A DNA stretch of 64,000 nt from Gp1-AA133 sp963850425 (GTDB taxonomy: Bacteria > Acidobacteriota > Terriglobia > Terriglobales > Acidobacteriaceae), in assembly GCA_963850425.1 (NCBI GenBank), contig CAWKLF010000007.1, positions 186,001-250,000 of the forward strand, written 5' to 3'. Below the pieces are notes generated by a model. The model made no database searches, was not told the origin of the DNA, and saw nothing but the letters and a program-made list of their open reading frames with translations. Positions 52,724-61,658 of this stretch are shown piece by piece. Position 1 is the first letter of the stretch. Each line of letters opens with the position of its first letter. A program made the position numbers and the translations under genes.

Positions 52724-53185
52724 CTACGCCGCTTTCAAGCCTTTAATATCGTCCAGCAACACCTGCTCGTGGCCTTCCGGATTTACCTTTTCATAGACCT
52801 TCCGGATCACGCCCTTGGGATCGACCACGAACGTGGTGCGCTCCCAGAATTTCATTCCCTTCCACTCGGATTGGCCGAGTCCCAGCGTCTTCATCAGCGC
52901 GGAATTCGTGTCCGCCAGTAAGTCGATGGTGAAGGAAAACTTGTTGCAGAAATTTTTGTGCGAGCTCGCATCATCGGCGCTGATGCCAACGATTTTGATA
53001 CCGGCGGCGTCGAATTGCGATTTGCCGGCGGTGAAGGCTTTGCCCTGAATGGTGCATCCGGGCGTGTCATCCTTCGGATAGAAGTAAACAACCACCCAGT
53101 GCCCCGCGAAATCGCTGAGGCTCATGGTTTTGCCATCCTGGTTGGGAAGCGAAAAATCAGGAAAGGGACTGCCCGCCTGCATCAT
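52724..53185 (-). CDS. bcp: Thioredoxin-dependent peroxiredoxin (Bcp/PrxQ type)
   Basis: About 153 residues. Peroxidatic Cys in PKDDTPGCTIQGK and a second Cys in HKNFCNKF. The DFSLPNQDGKTMSLSDF start and FVVDPKGVIRKV end are those of the Bcp/PrxQ branch. It reduces hydroperoxides. ATG 53185 gives MMQAGSPF, the normal length; the open frame to 53281 adds a non-homologous leader that would run into the VapBC operator. It is a single gene divergent from the toxin-antitoxin pair. Confidence 0.94.
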   Translation of the reverse strand: MMQAGSPFPDFSLPNQDGKTMSLSDFAGHWVVVYFYPKDDTPGCTIQGKAFTAGKSQFDAAGIKIVGISADDASSHKNFCNKFSFTIDLLADTNSALMKTLGLGQSEWKGMKFWERTTFVVDPKGVIRKVYEKVNPEGHEQVLLDDIKGLKAA

Positions 53186-53273
53186 GGATGAATCGATTCC
53201 TTTCAAGTAGATGGCAAGATTGTAGCAGTCTGTGGCGAGGGCCTGTGCGTGAGTCAGGCGAGCCTCAGAATGC

Positions 53274-53295
53274 ATGGTCATGTTACAATGACCAT
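53274..53295. promoter_or_regulatory. VapBC operator palindrome
   Basis: ATGGTCAT-GTTACA-ATGACCAT: perfect 8-bp arms with a 6-base spacer, 18 bases upstream of the antitoxin start. A -10-like TACAAT (53284-53289) lies inside it. Confidence 0.75.
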
Positions 53296-53312
53296 AGTCT
53301 TAGGAGATGGTC

Positions 53313-53546
53313 GTGAAGAAAATGGGCGCTGGAGAATTCAAGGCCAAGTGCTTAAAGATCATGGACGAGGTTGCGGCCACAAGAGAGCCGGTGGTCATCA
53401 CCAAAAACGGGCGTCCGGTAGCCAAGCTGGTTCCCGCACAGGTGGAGGCTCCCGACTTTATGGGTTGCTTGGCCGGCATCATTGAAATCAAGGGTGACAT
53501 CGAATCGCCCGTGATTCCCGCGGAAGATTGGGAAGCGACCCGATGA
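53313..53546 (+). CDS. vapB: Phd/YefM-like antitoxin of the VapBC pair
   Basis: 77 residues. The N-terminal MGAGEFKAKCLKIMDEV and PVVITKNGRPVAKLVP are the DNA-binding Phd/YefM fold; the C-terminal tail (PDFMGCLAGIIEIKGDIESP) should wrap the toxin. GTG 53313 is preferred because AGGAG (53302-53306) lies 6 bases upstream; ATG 53307 would abut the site. It overlaps the toxin start by four bases (ATGA). Confidence 0.9.
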   Translation: MKKMGAGEFKAKCLKIMDEVAATREPVVITKNGRPVAKLVPAQVEAPDFMGCLAGIIEIKGDIESPVIPAEDWEATR

Positions 53547-53938
53547 TCATGCTCGACACTCATGTCCTTGTCTGGTCTGTCTCCGAGCCGGCTCGCCTGT
53601 CCAGGCCAGCAGCCAGTTCGATCCGACGGGCGCGGCATGGTGACGGAGTGGCCATCGCTTCGATTACGCTGTGGGAGCTCGCGTCTTTGTTTTGGCGCGG
53701 ACGACTCCAGGGACGCGGCACCGTTGAGGCCTCTATCCAGCTGATTCTGGACGTGACCGGAGCGGTGGTCCGACCGATCACCCCTGAGATCGCCAGCCTC
53801 TCTATGCAATTCCCCGAGTCTTATCCGAAGGACCCGGCGGATCGATTAATCGGAGCCACCGCGCGGGCCGAGGGAATGTTGTTGATCACGCACGACGAGC
53901 GAATTCGCTCGAGCCCTCTCCTGAAAACAGTCTGGTAA
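53543..53938 (+). CDS. vapC: PIN-domain ribonuclease toxin VapC
   Basis: 131 residues. The PIN acidic residues are visible: Asp5 (MLDTHVLVW), Glu in LWELASL, Asp in DPADRLIGATA and Asp in THDERIR. Such toxins cleave RNA, often initiator tRNA or rRNA. It overlaps the antitoxin stop (ATGA), the usual VapBC arrangement, and the pair has a palindromic operator. Its stop is close to the convergent GHL10-like gene. Confidence 0.93.
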   Translation: MIMLDTHVLVWSVSEPARLSRPAASSIRRARHGDGVAIASITLWELASLFWRGRLQGRGTVEASIQLILDVTGAVVRPITPEIASLSMQFPESYPKDPADRLIGATARAEGMLLITHDERIRSSPLLKTVW

Positions 53939-53941
53939 CAT

Positions 53942-55072
53942 TCACGCTATACGCAGCGCCTTCCATTTTTCCGCGTCCATCCCGTCCGCCGAAAACAGTG
54001 ACACGCCTGAGGCGCCGCCCTCGCGGGCCATCTGGAGGGTGCGCCTCATCTCCTCCACTTTCATGTTATGGATGAAAATTCCGCTGTAGACGGGCTTCTG
54101 CACTGCAGCCACGCCCTCTTTCGTTTCATCCCGCACCCACTCCGGCCCTTGCTCGTAGAATTCGTGATACAGCATGGGCAGGAACGCGTCCAATTGAAAG
54201 CGTCCCCAGTCCTGCCGCACCATTTCTCGCGCGCGCGAGGGGCCGGGAAACACCGCCGCCGTGATCATCTTGCCTTTTCCGTGCGCCGCGGGAACCAGGT
54301 ACTCGTTCACGAGATCGACCACCATGTCCAAACGAAATCTCAACCAGCTTTCGACCAGCTTTGGATCCTTCACTTCCCCGCTGCCGATCGCCATCGGGTC
54401 GACGCCGAACTTCTTTTTGAACTGATCGCGCTCGTAAGCGCTGTAGCCGTAGTCATAAGGTGGATAGACTTTATCTTGCACGATCTTGTATTTCGACCAC
54501 AGGCCCTTTGGCAGAATGGCATCCGGATGCCGGATGTAATCGAGATGCACTCCGGTGAGATCGGGAATGGACGCTAACTCCTTCACGGTTGTCTGGACCC
54601 ATTCGCGAACCTCCGGGCGGCCCGGATCAAGGAATTTGTAGTAGTCCACGTAGGCGGGTTTGTCGAAGGCAGACTCTCCCTCGGCATTCACGTTGTACCA
54701 ATCGGGATGCTTCTGCAGGATTTCCGGAACCATGCAGGGCATGGACCACATCCAGGCATGGACTTCGAGATCGGCGGCGTGAGCCAGGGGAAGAATGCGG
54801 CCTAGCAAATCCGTCTTCACCGGCAAATGCCGGCTGGGAAAATACGCGTGGCGCCCGTCATAGATTTCCGGCAGGATCGCTTGAACGCCGTTTGCTCGCA
54901 TGGTGGCGAACAGGCCTTTCCACTCGTCCACGGATCGGTCGGGGTTCAGCGTGATCCACACCCAGTTCTTGCGAGCTGGGTCTGAAGAGCCCATGGCATG
55001 CGATCCCAATTCACCTGCGGCCAGGGCAGCCGCTCCTATCGTGCAATTGCGGACAAATTCGCGTCGATCCAT
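53942..55072 (-). CDS. Tat-exported glycoside hydrolase-like protein (GHL10/YngK-like)
   Basis: About 376 residues. The N-terminus DRREFVRNCTIGAAALAAG is a twin-arginine-type signal. The catalytic barrel has ILPEIYDGRHAYFPS, LEVHAWMWSMP, TGVHLDYIRHP, DAFLPMLYHEFYEQ and FIHNMKVEEM, typical of the DUF4015/GHL10 (PF02638) glycosyl-hydrolase-like family. Members are thought to cleave unknown polysaccharides in the periplasm. ATG 55072 is chosen for the Tat signal; a frame to 55093 adds only seven residues. It converges on the VapC gene. Confidence 0.85.
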   Translation of the reverse strand: MDRREFVRNCTIGAAALAAGELGSHAMGSSDPARKNWVWITLNPDRSVDEWKGLFATMRANGVQAILPEIYDGRHAYFPSRHLPVKTDLLGRILPLAHAADLEVHAWMWSMPCMVPEILQKHPDWYNVNAEGESAFDKPAYVDYYKFLDPGRPEVREWVQTTVKELASIPDLTGVHLDYIRHPDAILPKGLWSKYKIVQDKVYPPYDYGYSAYERDQFKKKFGVDPMAIGSGEVKDPKLVESWLRFRLDMVVDLVNEYLVPAAHGKGKMITAAVFPGPSRAREMVRQDWGRFQLDAFLPMLYHEFYEQGPEWVRDETKEGVAAVQKPVYSGIFIHNMKVEEMRRTLQMAREGGASGVSLFSADGMDAEKWKALRIA

Positions 55073-55230
55073 ACGCAGAGGGCAGGCTAGCACAGATCTC
55101 GATTAAACCAGCCTCACGAATCGCCTCCCAAGCACGCACATTTCGGTAAGTGCCTTTGACACAATGGACGCCTCTGAAGAGCTTGTACCCACCGAAGCCA
55201 AAAGCAAAAACAAACCAATGGCCCATATAC

Positions 55231-55260
55231 TTGCTTTTGTCAACTATTGTGATTGATAAT
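55231..55260 (+). promoter_or_regulatory. Promoter with an imperfect palindrome for the MarR-GNAT gene
   Basis: TTGCTT at 55231-55236, an 18-base spacer, GATAAT at 55255-55260. The stretch TCAACTATTGTGATTGA (55240-55256) within it is an imperfect inverted repeat that could be a MarR site. The gene starts 25 bases downstream of the -10. Confidence 0.45.
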
Positions 55261-55285
55261 GGCATTTGCTGCGTGAGGCTCTTCC

Positions 55286-56233
55286 ATGCCTGCAACTTCT
55301 CTTCCCATTTATCCAGGTATTCACGAAGTCCGGCACTTCAATCGCTTTTACACAAAGCAGATCGGCCTGCTCCAGGACCGCATGTTGAGCAGCCCGTATT
55401 CCTTGACCGAGGTCCGTGTGCTGTACGAGATCACGCACCGCGAAAAATCGACTGCATCCGATCTGGCCGAAGAACTGGGTCTGGACCCCGGATATCTCAG
55501 CCGGCTGATCGCGAAACTTCATCATGAGGGGCTGCTGCGCCGCCAACGCTCACTTTCCGACGGCCGTCAGAGCTTTCTCAGCCTGACCCGCAAGGGACAG
55601 AGGGTTTTCCGACCGCTCGAAACCCGCTCCAATCAACAAGTCGCAAGGATGCTCAACCGGCTGACCAGCGCGCAACAAAAGGAGTTGCTCTCAGCCATGC
55701 ACACTATCGAACACCACCTCAGCGCCGCGTCCGAAGAGCACTCGAAGAAAACACCTTACCTGTTGCGCACTCACCAACCCGGCGACATGGGATGGGTCGT
55801 ACATCGCCACGGGGATTTGTATTGGCGGGAGCATCGCTACGACGAGCGCTTCGAAGGCCTGGTGGCGGGCATCGTTTCGCAATTCATTAAGCGCTTCGAT
55901 CCTCGCCGTGAACGCTGCTGGATCGCCGAGAAAGACGGGGAAATCGTGGGCACGGTCTTCCTGGTAAAGAAGTCCAAGACCGTCTGCAAGCTGCGCTTGT
56001 TGCTGGTCGAGCCCGCGGCTCGCGGCCTGGGTATCGGCCGCCGCCTGGTCTCCGAATGTGTCCGCTTTGGACGCGACGCCGGATACAAGAAGATGATCCT
56101 ATGGACACAGAGTGAACTCGGCGCCGCCCGTCACCTCTACAAAGACGCGGGCTTCCGACTCGCTGGCCGCCAACGCCACCACAGCTGGGGCTGTCGCAAC
56201 CTGATCTCCGAAGTCTGGGAATTGAAATTGTGA
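55286..56233 (+). CDS. MarR-GNAT fusion protein
   Basis: 315 residues. A winged-helix MarR domain (about 15-140: SLTEVRVLYEITH, ASDLAEELGLDPGYLSRLIAKL, LTRKGQRVF) is followed by a GNAT acetyltransferase domain (about 155-315) with the acetyl-CoA motif VEPAARGLGIGRRLV and YKDAGFRLAGR. Such fusions are a recognised type: the first half binds DNA and ligand, the second acetylates an unknown substrate. It may regulate its own promoter, which has an imperfect palindrome. The EamA-like gene lies convergent, 18 bases away. Confidence 0.9.
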   Translation: MPATSLPIYPGIHEVRHFNRFYTKQIGLLQDRMLSSPYSLTEVRVLYEITHREKSTASDLAEELGLDPGYLSRLIAKLHHEGLLRRQRSLSDGRQSFLSLTRKGQRVFRPLETRSNQQVARMLNRLTSAQQKELLSAMHTIEHHLSAASEEHSKKTPYLLRTHQPGDMGWVVHRHGDLYWREHRYDERFEGLVAGIVSQFIKRFDPRRERCWIAEKDGEIVGTVFLVKKSKTVCKLRLLLVEPAARGLGIGRRLVSECVRFGRDAGYKKMILWTQSELGAARHLYKDAGFRLAGRQRHHSWGCRNLISEVWELKL

Positions 56234-56251
56234 ATACGACCCAACAGAAAC

Positions 56252-56677
56252 TCAATGCTGACTAAGCAGAGCCAGTCCCACAAGGCACAACCCGATCCCG
56301 GTAACGTTCCGGATCGACAGATGGTCATGGAAACACAACAGCCCGATCCCCACCAGCAACAACGCACTGGCACTATTGCCAATTACCGACAGCAAACTCA
56401 CGCGCCACCCGCTCCGGTAGGCCAGCAGGACCGCCAGTTCCACACCCACGATTGATACGCCTACGGCTGCGCTCGCCCAATTAATTCCCTTCATACTCCA
56501 TGGTCCCGCCATCCGCGAAGGATAAAGTGGAATCAGCAGCAGCGTGCCCACCAGGGCCGTGAAGTAGTTGATCACCAGCGAAAACAGTGGATTGACTTGT
56601 GCCGGCACTGACTTCTGCGCGATGTGATACGTCGTGGTTCCCACAATCATCAGGATGATCGGAAGAAAAAAGCGCAT
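56252..56677 (-). CDS. Four-TM EamA/DMT-like membrane protein
   Basis: About 141 residues with four hydrophobic segments (FFLPIILMIVGTTTYHIAQ, PLFSLVINYFTALVGTLLLIP, SAAVGVSIVGVELAVLLAY and ITGIGLCLVGLALLS-like). The length is half of a normal EamA transporter, like the SMR-size proteins that work as dimers. Substrate unknown. The start at 56677 is chosen over 56803 because the extension is not hydrophobic; GGGGACAG precedes it. It is convergent with the MarR-GNAT gene. Confidence 0.7.
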   Translation of the reverse strand: MRFFLPIILMIVGTTTYHIAQKSVPAQVNPLFSLVINYFTALVGTLLLIPLYPSRMAGPWSMKGINWASAAVGVSIVGVELAVLLAYRSGWRVSLLSVIGNSASALLLVGIGLLCFHDHLSIRNVTGIGLCLVGLALLSQH

Positions 56678-56830
56678 CTGTCCCCGCTTTCCCCGTTTCA
56701 GAGCGACGAGGATAAACCGAAATCGGTTGGAAGGACAGAGATCATTGCGGAAGAAAGCACGGAATTTTCCTTGGCAGAAAACGCAAGCGTCTATTCTTCG
56801 CACCAGGAAGCGCTGGTAGTCGTCCGAACT

Positions 56831-59800
56831 CTACGCAGAAATCTGCAGTGGCTGAGACGCGCCCTCTTCAGAGGGTGCAGCTTTCTGAATCGGAATGCGA
56901 AAGGAAATTCGCGTCCCGGAATCATTCGATTCGATTTCCATCGTGCCATGGAAAGGATGAATACGTTCCCGCATGCCTCGGATACCGACGCCTCCGCCCT
57001 GCGCCTGAATCGAAGCAAGCCTTTCAGGCGGGATTCCTTTCCCCTGGTCGCTGATGTCGAGACCCACCACGCTATCATCGGTCCACATGGTGATGTCAGC
57101 AGTCTTGCTTCCGGAGTGGCGGTGGATGTTTGTCAGGCATTCCTGCACCAGCCGGAACATCGTTAACTCCATGTCCCGCGCGAATCTTCCGAAGTCCTCC
57201 GGAATATTTACCGAGATTTTGAGGCCGCTGCGCTCCGCCAGGCCTTCCGCGTACCAATGCAAAGCCACCGGCAACCCGCTTTCGTCAAGCAAGGGCGGAT
57301 GCAGCAGGTACGACATGGTGCGGATTTCTTTGCTCAGTTGATCCACAAATTGCTGCGTCTCGTTCAAACCCTCGATCAGTTGCGGCGCATTCTTGCGGGC
57401 CAACCGGGCAACATGGCCGAGGCTCATACCCAGCGCCGCCAGGATCTGCCCCGCGCTGTCGTGAAGTTCGCGAGCCACGTGGCGGCGCTCGTCGTCCTGC
57501 ATCTGCAGCATTTTGTGCGATAAGTCGCGCAGTTGCTCCGATTGCTGTACCACCTTTGTGTTGCGTCCTTCCAGTTCACGCGTGCGTAACCGCACTTGCT
57601 CTTCGGTAAATTCCTTGCTCTTGCGCAGGGCCTCCTGGATATTGCGCAGTTCGGTGACGTCGGTATTTGTGCCGAACCACCGGGTAACCTTGCCGTGCGC
57701 GTTTTTGATGGGCACTGCACGGGACAGGAACCAGCGATACCCGCCTTCTTTACCACGCAATGGAAAGGTGTCTTCCCACACTTCTCCTGCTGCAAAGCGG
57801 TTTTTAATCTTCTCAAGGACCCTGGTTACGTGATCCGGATGTAATGTCTTCTGCCAGCCCCAGCCCTGCATGTCTTCCAACGTCGTGCCGGTGTAGTCAA
57901 ACCACCGGTGGTTGAACCAGTACATCCAGCCTGAACTGTTCGCCATCCAAGCGAATTGTGAAATGTTGTCGGCCAGTGTCCGGTAGTTTTCCTGTGTTCG
58001 TTTTACATCGGTGACATCTGCTCCCGTGGGATGCAGGAAGATCACCCGGCCCTGCTCGTCGCGAATGGGATGAAGTTCGAACTCCACCAGGCGCTCGCTG
58101 CCGTCTGCCCAGTGATACGGAAGTTCTTCTCGATATCCAGCCCCTTGGGCGGCTTGGGCACATGCTTTCTGGATCTTGTCCTGAACTTCCGGCGAGCCGC
58201 GCCACCAACCGGTCTGCCAGAAAGGTTTGCCGAGGACTTCGTCGGCACGGTAGCCGCACGCTTCCAGGCACAAGCGATTCGCGTCCAGAACGATCCCCTC
58301 GGTGCTCAGCACCCCCGAGAAGGCAGTGGTCTGGTCGAACACGGCGCGGAACTTTGCATTGGCCGCGAGGGCTTCCAGTTCGAATGCCTTGCGCCGGCTG
58401 ACGTCCGTGCAGGCGCCAATCACGCAAATTACATTGCCCTGCTCGTCGCGCACTGGACGCGCACGATCGTATAGCCAGCGGATCTTGCCTTCGGGCAGGA
58501 CAACGCGAAATTCCCTGTCGAAATCCGCGCCCGTTTTGCAGGCTTCGATCGCCGTTACGACCGCAGCGCGATCCTCCGGATGAATTCGGGCCATAACATC
58601 CGCGAATGGTTCCACCGAATCACTCGCTGGTAAACCGAAAAGCCTTTTGAAGTTCTCATCCAGCGCGAGAAATTCCCCGGTCTTCGGATCCCACCGGAAG
58701 GTACCGGTTTCCGACGCTTCCAAAGCCACACTGAGTTGCTGCTGTTTCTCCGAGATGGCTTCTTCGGACTGGTTGCGGATGCGCGACATTTGCAGATGAG
58801 TATTGACGCGGGCCAGCAATTCCCGAGCACTGAACGGCTTGATCAGGTAGTCATCGGCACCTTGCTCCATGCCCTCTACGCGGGACTCTTCGCCGGCGCG
58901 TGCGGAGAGCACAATCACCGGAATCGTCTTGGTCTGCGGATCGGACCGCAACGCGCGAATCAAGCCAAAACCATCCAGACGAGGCATCATCACGTCGGTG
59001 AGAACAAGGTCGGGCGTGTCTTCGCGAATGGCAGCGAGCGCCGCCTCTCCGTCCGGCGTGGAACGAACCTCGTACCGCTCGGCGAGCAGGCGCACCAGGT
59101 ACTGGCGCATATCCGCGTTGTCGTCGACCACCAGGACGAGCGGTCGCTTTTCGCCCCCACTTTCTCTTTCGGTGGAAACTGAACCGCTATCGGGCTGCTC
59201 GTCGACCGATGCTTGTACACCATCGGGCAGCCAGCGCAGTGCCTCCTCGACGAATGGAGCTGCACCCCGGGGGTTCGAAATTTCGGATCGTGTTGCGCCG
59301 GTACGCTCGGCCGGCAGATGGTCTTTGCCGAGCGGCAGGCTTACGGTGAAAGTGGTTCCCTTTCCAACCGTGCTTTCCACTCGAATCGAGCCGCCGTGTA
59401 ACTTCACCAGTTCCTGCACCAGCGCCAGACCGATGCCGCTGCCTTCGTGCGTTCGGCTGCGAGTATTTTCAATCCGGTGGAAGCGCTCGAAAACACGCGG
59501 CAATTCCTCTGGCGGAATTCCGACTCCGGAATCGCTCACCCTTAACTCGACATTGCGGCCGTTTGGTTTCAATGAGACGGCGATTTTCCCGTCGAAGGTG
59601 AACTTGAAGGCATTCGACACAAGGTTAAGAACGACCTTCTCCCACATCAGGCGGTCAACATAAACGGGCTCGGCAAGCGGCGGACAATCCAGCTCCAGTT
59701 CCAGCCCGGCCTTCTCCGTGGCCGACCGGAAAACACCAGCCAATTCCGCTGTCGCAGCTGAGAGATCGGTCGGTTGATAGGTGGCCTGCATTCGGCCCGC

Positions 59801-61447
59801 TTCCAGGCGCGAGAAATCGAGTAGCGTGTTGACGAGTCGCAGTAAACGGCTTCCGCTCCGGTTGACCAGCTCGAGTTGGCTCTTGGCGGCGGGCGAGAGG
59901 TCGGTATGGCTCTTGGCCAGCAGTTCCTCGACCGGTCCCAGCATCAACGTAAGCGGAGTACGGAATTCGTGGCTCACGTTGCTGAAGAATGCAGTTTTCG
60001 CGCGATCCAGCTCTGCTAAAGCATCCAGCCGTTTCTTTTCCTCTTCGGCGGCGCGGGCGTTTTGGATCGCGGTTGCCACCTGGTCCGCCACCAGGTCGAA
60101 GAACGTCTGGTATTCCGCGTCCAGCCTCCGCGTCGGATTCACCCCTGCAATCAACACGCCCACGGCCCGGCCTTCGCCGCGTGAGGTTACCGGCAAAACG
60201 ATGGCTTGGGAAAGACGCTGCTCCGCGGCGCCCAGGGGAAACCCTTCGACGTGGGCAATGGGCACAACTCGCGACCGGGCCTTCTTCACCACGTCGGCCA
60301 GCGGCCATAACGAATGGCGGCCGCTGCCCGACCTCAGTTCAATGAAATGAGGGCTGAGCTCGGGAACCCCCTGGTCCAACCCGCAACTTCGCTGCAACCG
60401 AACTTGCTCGTTCTCGCCCTCCATCACGTAGAGCAGGGCGAAGGGAATGTCATCACGGTTCTTCGAAAGCGTACTCACCGCCGAATCGCAGGCGGTCTCC
60501 GTGGTTTTTTGCACAAATGCATTGGCGGAAAGTTCCGAGAGCGTGCGCAGTCGCCGCGCATTAAGCACTTTGGGCGTGACTTCCGTCGACACGCAAAACA
60601 AACCGCCAACGCGTCCCGATTCGTCGCGAATCGGGCTGTACGAATACGAGTAGTAGGTCTCCTCGAAAAAGTCGCCCCGGTTCATGAAGAGGCGAACCTC
60701 ATCGACAAAAGATGCTTCCCCCCGTTCGAACACCTTGTCGGCCATCGGTCCGCAGATATGCCAGATTTCCGACCACACTTCCGCCGCCGGCTTTCCCAGC
60801 GCCCAAGGATGCTTGGCTGAACCCAACACCTGGATATAGGCGTCGTTGTAAAGGAACGTCGCCTGCGGTCCCCAGCCGATCCACATCGGGTGCTGCGAAC
60901 TCAGCATCAGGTTGACGGAGGTCTTCAGACTCTGATTCCAACGTTCAATCGGCCCAAGCGGCGTGTTCGACCAATCATACTGGCCCATCAATTCGCCAAG
61001 TTGTCCGCTACCCGCGAGCCAGTCAGGCGCCTGCCGAGTACCCGGTGCAGCCGGAGAGGCCGCTGACTTTTCCAGTGTTCCGGAACCAATCAACCCTTCC
61101 AATACGGGCAGCAGCGTTCCGAACAACTCTTGTTTGGCTACATGGGCCGCGGCACGCACTTCGCGCGCCTGAATACTGACGATGGCAGGATCGTTCTGGC
61201 TAACGATCACCACCTTGGTGCGCGGGAGTTCCTTGCGTAGAATCCGGGCCGCGTCCAGCCCGTTCATGCGGGGCATAGACACGTCCATAAGCACAATGTC
61301 GGGGTGCAACTCTCGCGCTTTTTCCACGCCCTCTAACCCGTCAGAAGCTTCGCCGCAGATATTCCAATCGGGCCGGGCGCCCAGTAGGGATCGAATCCCG
61401 TTGCGCACGGACGGCTGATCATCCACCAACAGAATGTGCAAGGCCAT
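56831..61447 (-). CDS. Large hybrid sensor kinase with two kinase cores
   Basis: 1538 residues. Order: receiver domain (1-120, phosphoacceptor Asp55, Lys105), PAS-like (about 150-300), GAF (about 305-465), HisKA core (His493 in SNVSHEFRTP, N-box NLVSNAFKFT, G-boxes DSGVGIP and EGSGIGLALV), second receiver (770-890, Asp818), three PAS domains (about 905-1270), a HisKA_3/NarX-type core (His1329 in RHVARELHDSAGQ) and a final HATPase (DISDQGKGIP ... GGGVGIRGM). There are no membrane segments, so it is cytoplasmic. The first part resembles a response regulator of the NarL family. A single protein with both class I and HisKA_3 cores is unusual. No separate response regulator gene is adjacent. Confidence 0.92.
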   Translation of the reverse strand: MALHILLVDDQPSVRNGIRSLLGARPDWNICGEASDGLEGVEKARELHPDIVLMDVSMPRMNGLDAARILRKELPRTKVVIVSQNDPAIVSIQAREVRAAAHVAKQELFGTLLPVLEGLIGSGTLEKSAASPAAPGTRQAPDWLAGSGQLGELMGQYDWSNTPLGPIERWNQSLKTSVNLMLSSQHPMWIGWGPQATFLYNDAYIQVLGSAKHPWALGKPAAEVWSEIWHICGPMADKVFERGEASFVDEVRLFMNRGDFFEETYYSYSYSPIRDESGRVGGLFCVSTEVTPKVLNARRLRTLSELSANAFVQKTTETACDSAVSTLSKNRDDIPFALLYVMEGENEQVRLQRSCGLDQGVPELSPHFIELRSGSGRHSLWPLADVVKKARSRVVPIAHVEGFPLGAAEQRLSQAIVLPVTSRGEGRAVGVLIAGVNPTRRLDAEYQTFFDLVADQVATAIQNARAAEEEKKRLDALAELDRAKTAFFSNVSHEFRTPLTLMLGPVEELLAKSHTDLSPAAKSQLELVNRSGSRLLRLVNTLLDFSRLEAGRMQATYQPTDLSAATAELAGVFRSATEKAGLELELDCPPLAEPVYVDRLMWEKVVLNLVSNAFKFTFDGKIAVSLKPNGRNVELRVSDSGVGIPPEELPRVFERFHRIENTRSRTHEGSGIGLALVQELVKLHGGSIRVESTVGKGTTFTVSLPLGKDHLPAERTGATRSEISNPRGAAPFVEEALRWLPDGVQASVDEQPDSGSVSTERESGGEKRPLVLVVDDNADMRQYLVRLLAERYEVRSTPDGEAALAAIREDTPDLVLTDVMMPRLDGFGLIRALRSDPQTKTIPVIVLSARAGEESRVEGMEQGADDYLIKPFSARELLARVNTHLQMSRIRNQSEEAISEKQQQLSVALEASETGTFRWDPKTGEFLALDENFKRLFGLPASDSVEPFADVMARIHPEDRAAVVTAIEACKTGADFDREFRVVLPEGKIRWLYDRARPVRDEQGNVICVIGACTDVSRRKAFELEALAANAKFRAVFDQTTAFSGVLSTEGIVLDANRLCLEACGYRADEVLGKPFWQTGWWRGSPEVQDKIQKACAQAAQGAGYREELPYHWADGSERLVEFELHPIRDEQGRVIFLHPTGADVTDVKRTQENYRTLADNISQFAWMANSSGWMYWFNHRWFDYTGTTLEDMQGWGWQKTLHPDHVTRVLEKIKNRFAAGEVWEDTFPLRGKEGGYRWFLSRAVPIKNAHGKVTRWFGTNTDVTELRNIQEALRKSKEFTEEQVRLRTRELEGRNTKVVQQSEQLRDLSHKMLQMQDDERRHVARELHDSAGQILAALGMSLGHVARLARKNAPQLIEGLNETQQFVDQLSKEIRTMSYLLHPPLLDESGLPVALHWYAEGLAERSGLKISVNIPEDFGRFARDMELTMFRLVQECLTNIHRHSGSKTADITMWTDDSVVGLDISDQGKGIPPERLASIQAQGGGVGIRGMRERIHPFHGTMEIESNDSGTRISFRIPIQKAAPSEEGASQPLQISA

Positions 61448-61578
61448 GGTCCGTTCGCAAATAACAGAATCTTAGATTCACGACTTGTTAGACGCTCGCC
61501 GTCAGCTGCGCACCTGACTAGCCTTGAGAGTCACAACGGAGGGAACTCTCCAGCCCGAGCCTTTAGGTCTTGAAAATT

Positions 61579-61608
61579 TATACCGGGAAGTGCAACCTTC
61601 CCGGTATA
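61579..61608 (-). terminator. Terminator of the MATE gene
   Basis: TATACCGGGAAG / CTTCCCGGTATA stem (12 bp, loop 6) followed on the minus strand by AATTTT, 51 bases past the MATE stop. Confidence 0.8.
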
Positions 61609-61658
61609 CAGTCTTCACCCGATTCAGCGCTATTTGGTTGGATTCTTTTGCCGCGCGA

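Noticed and set aside
56831..61447. Several long open frames (up to 264 codons) opposite the hybrid kinase gene
   Set aside because: They are antisense shadows of a long GC-rich gene and contain no domain motifs. The same applies to the long antisense frames opposite aroA, metH and dxs.
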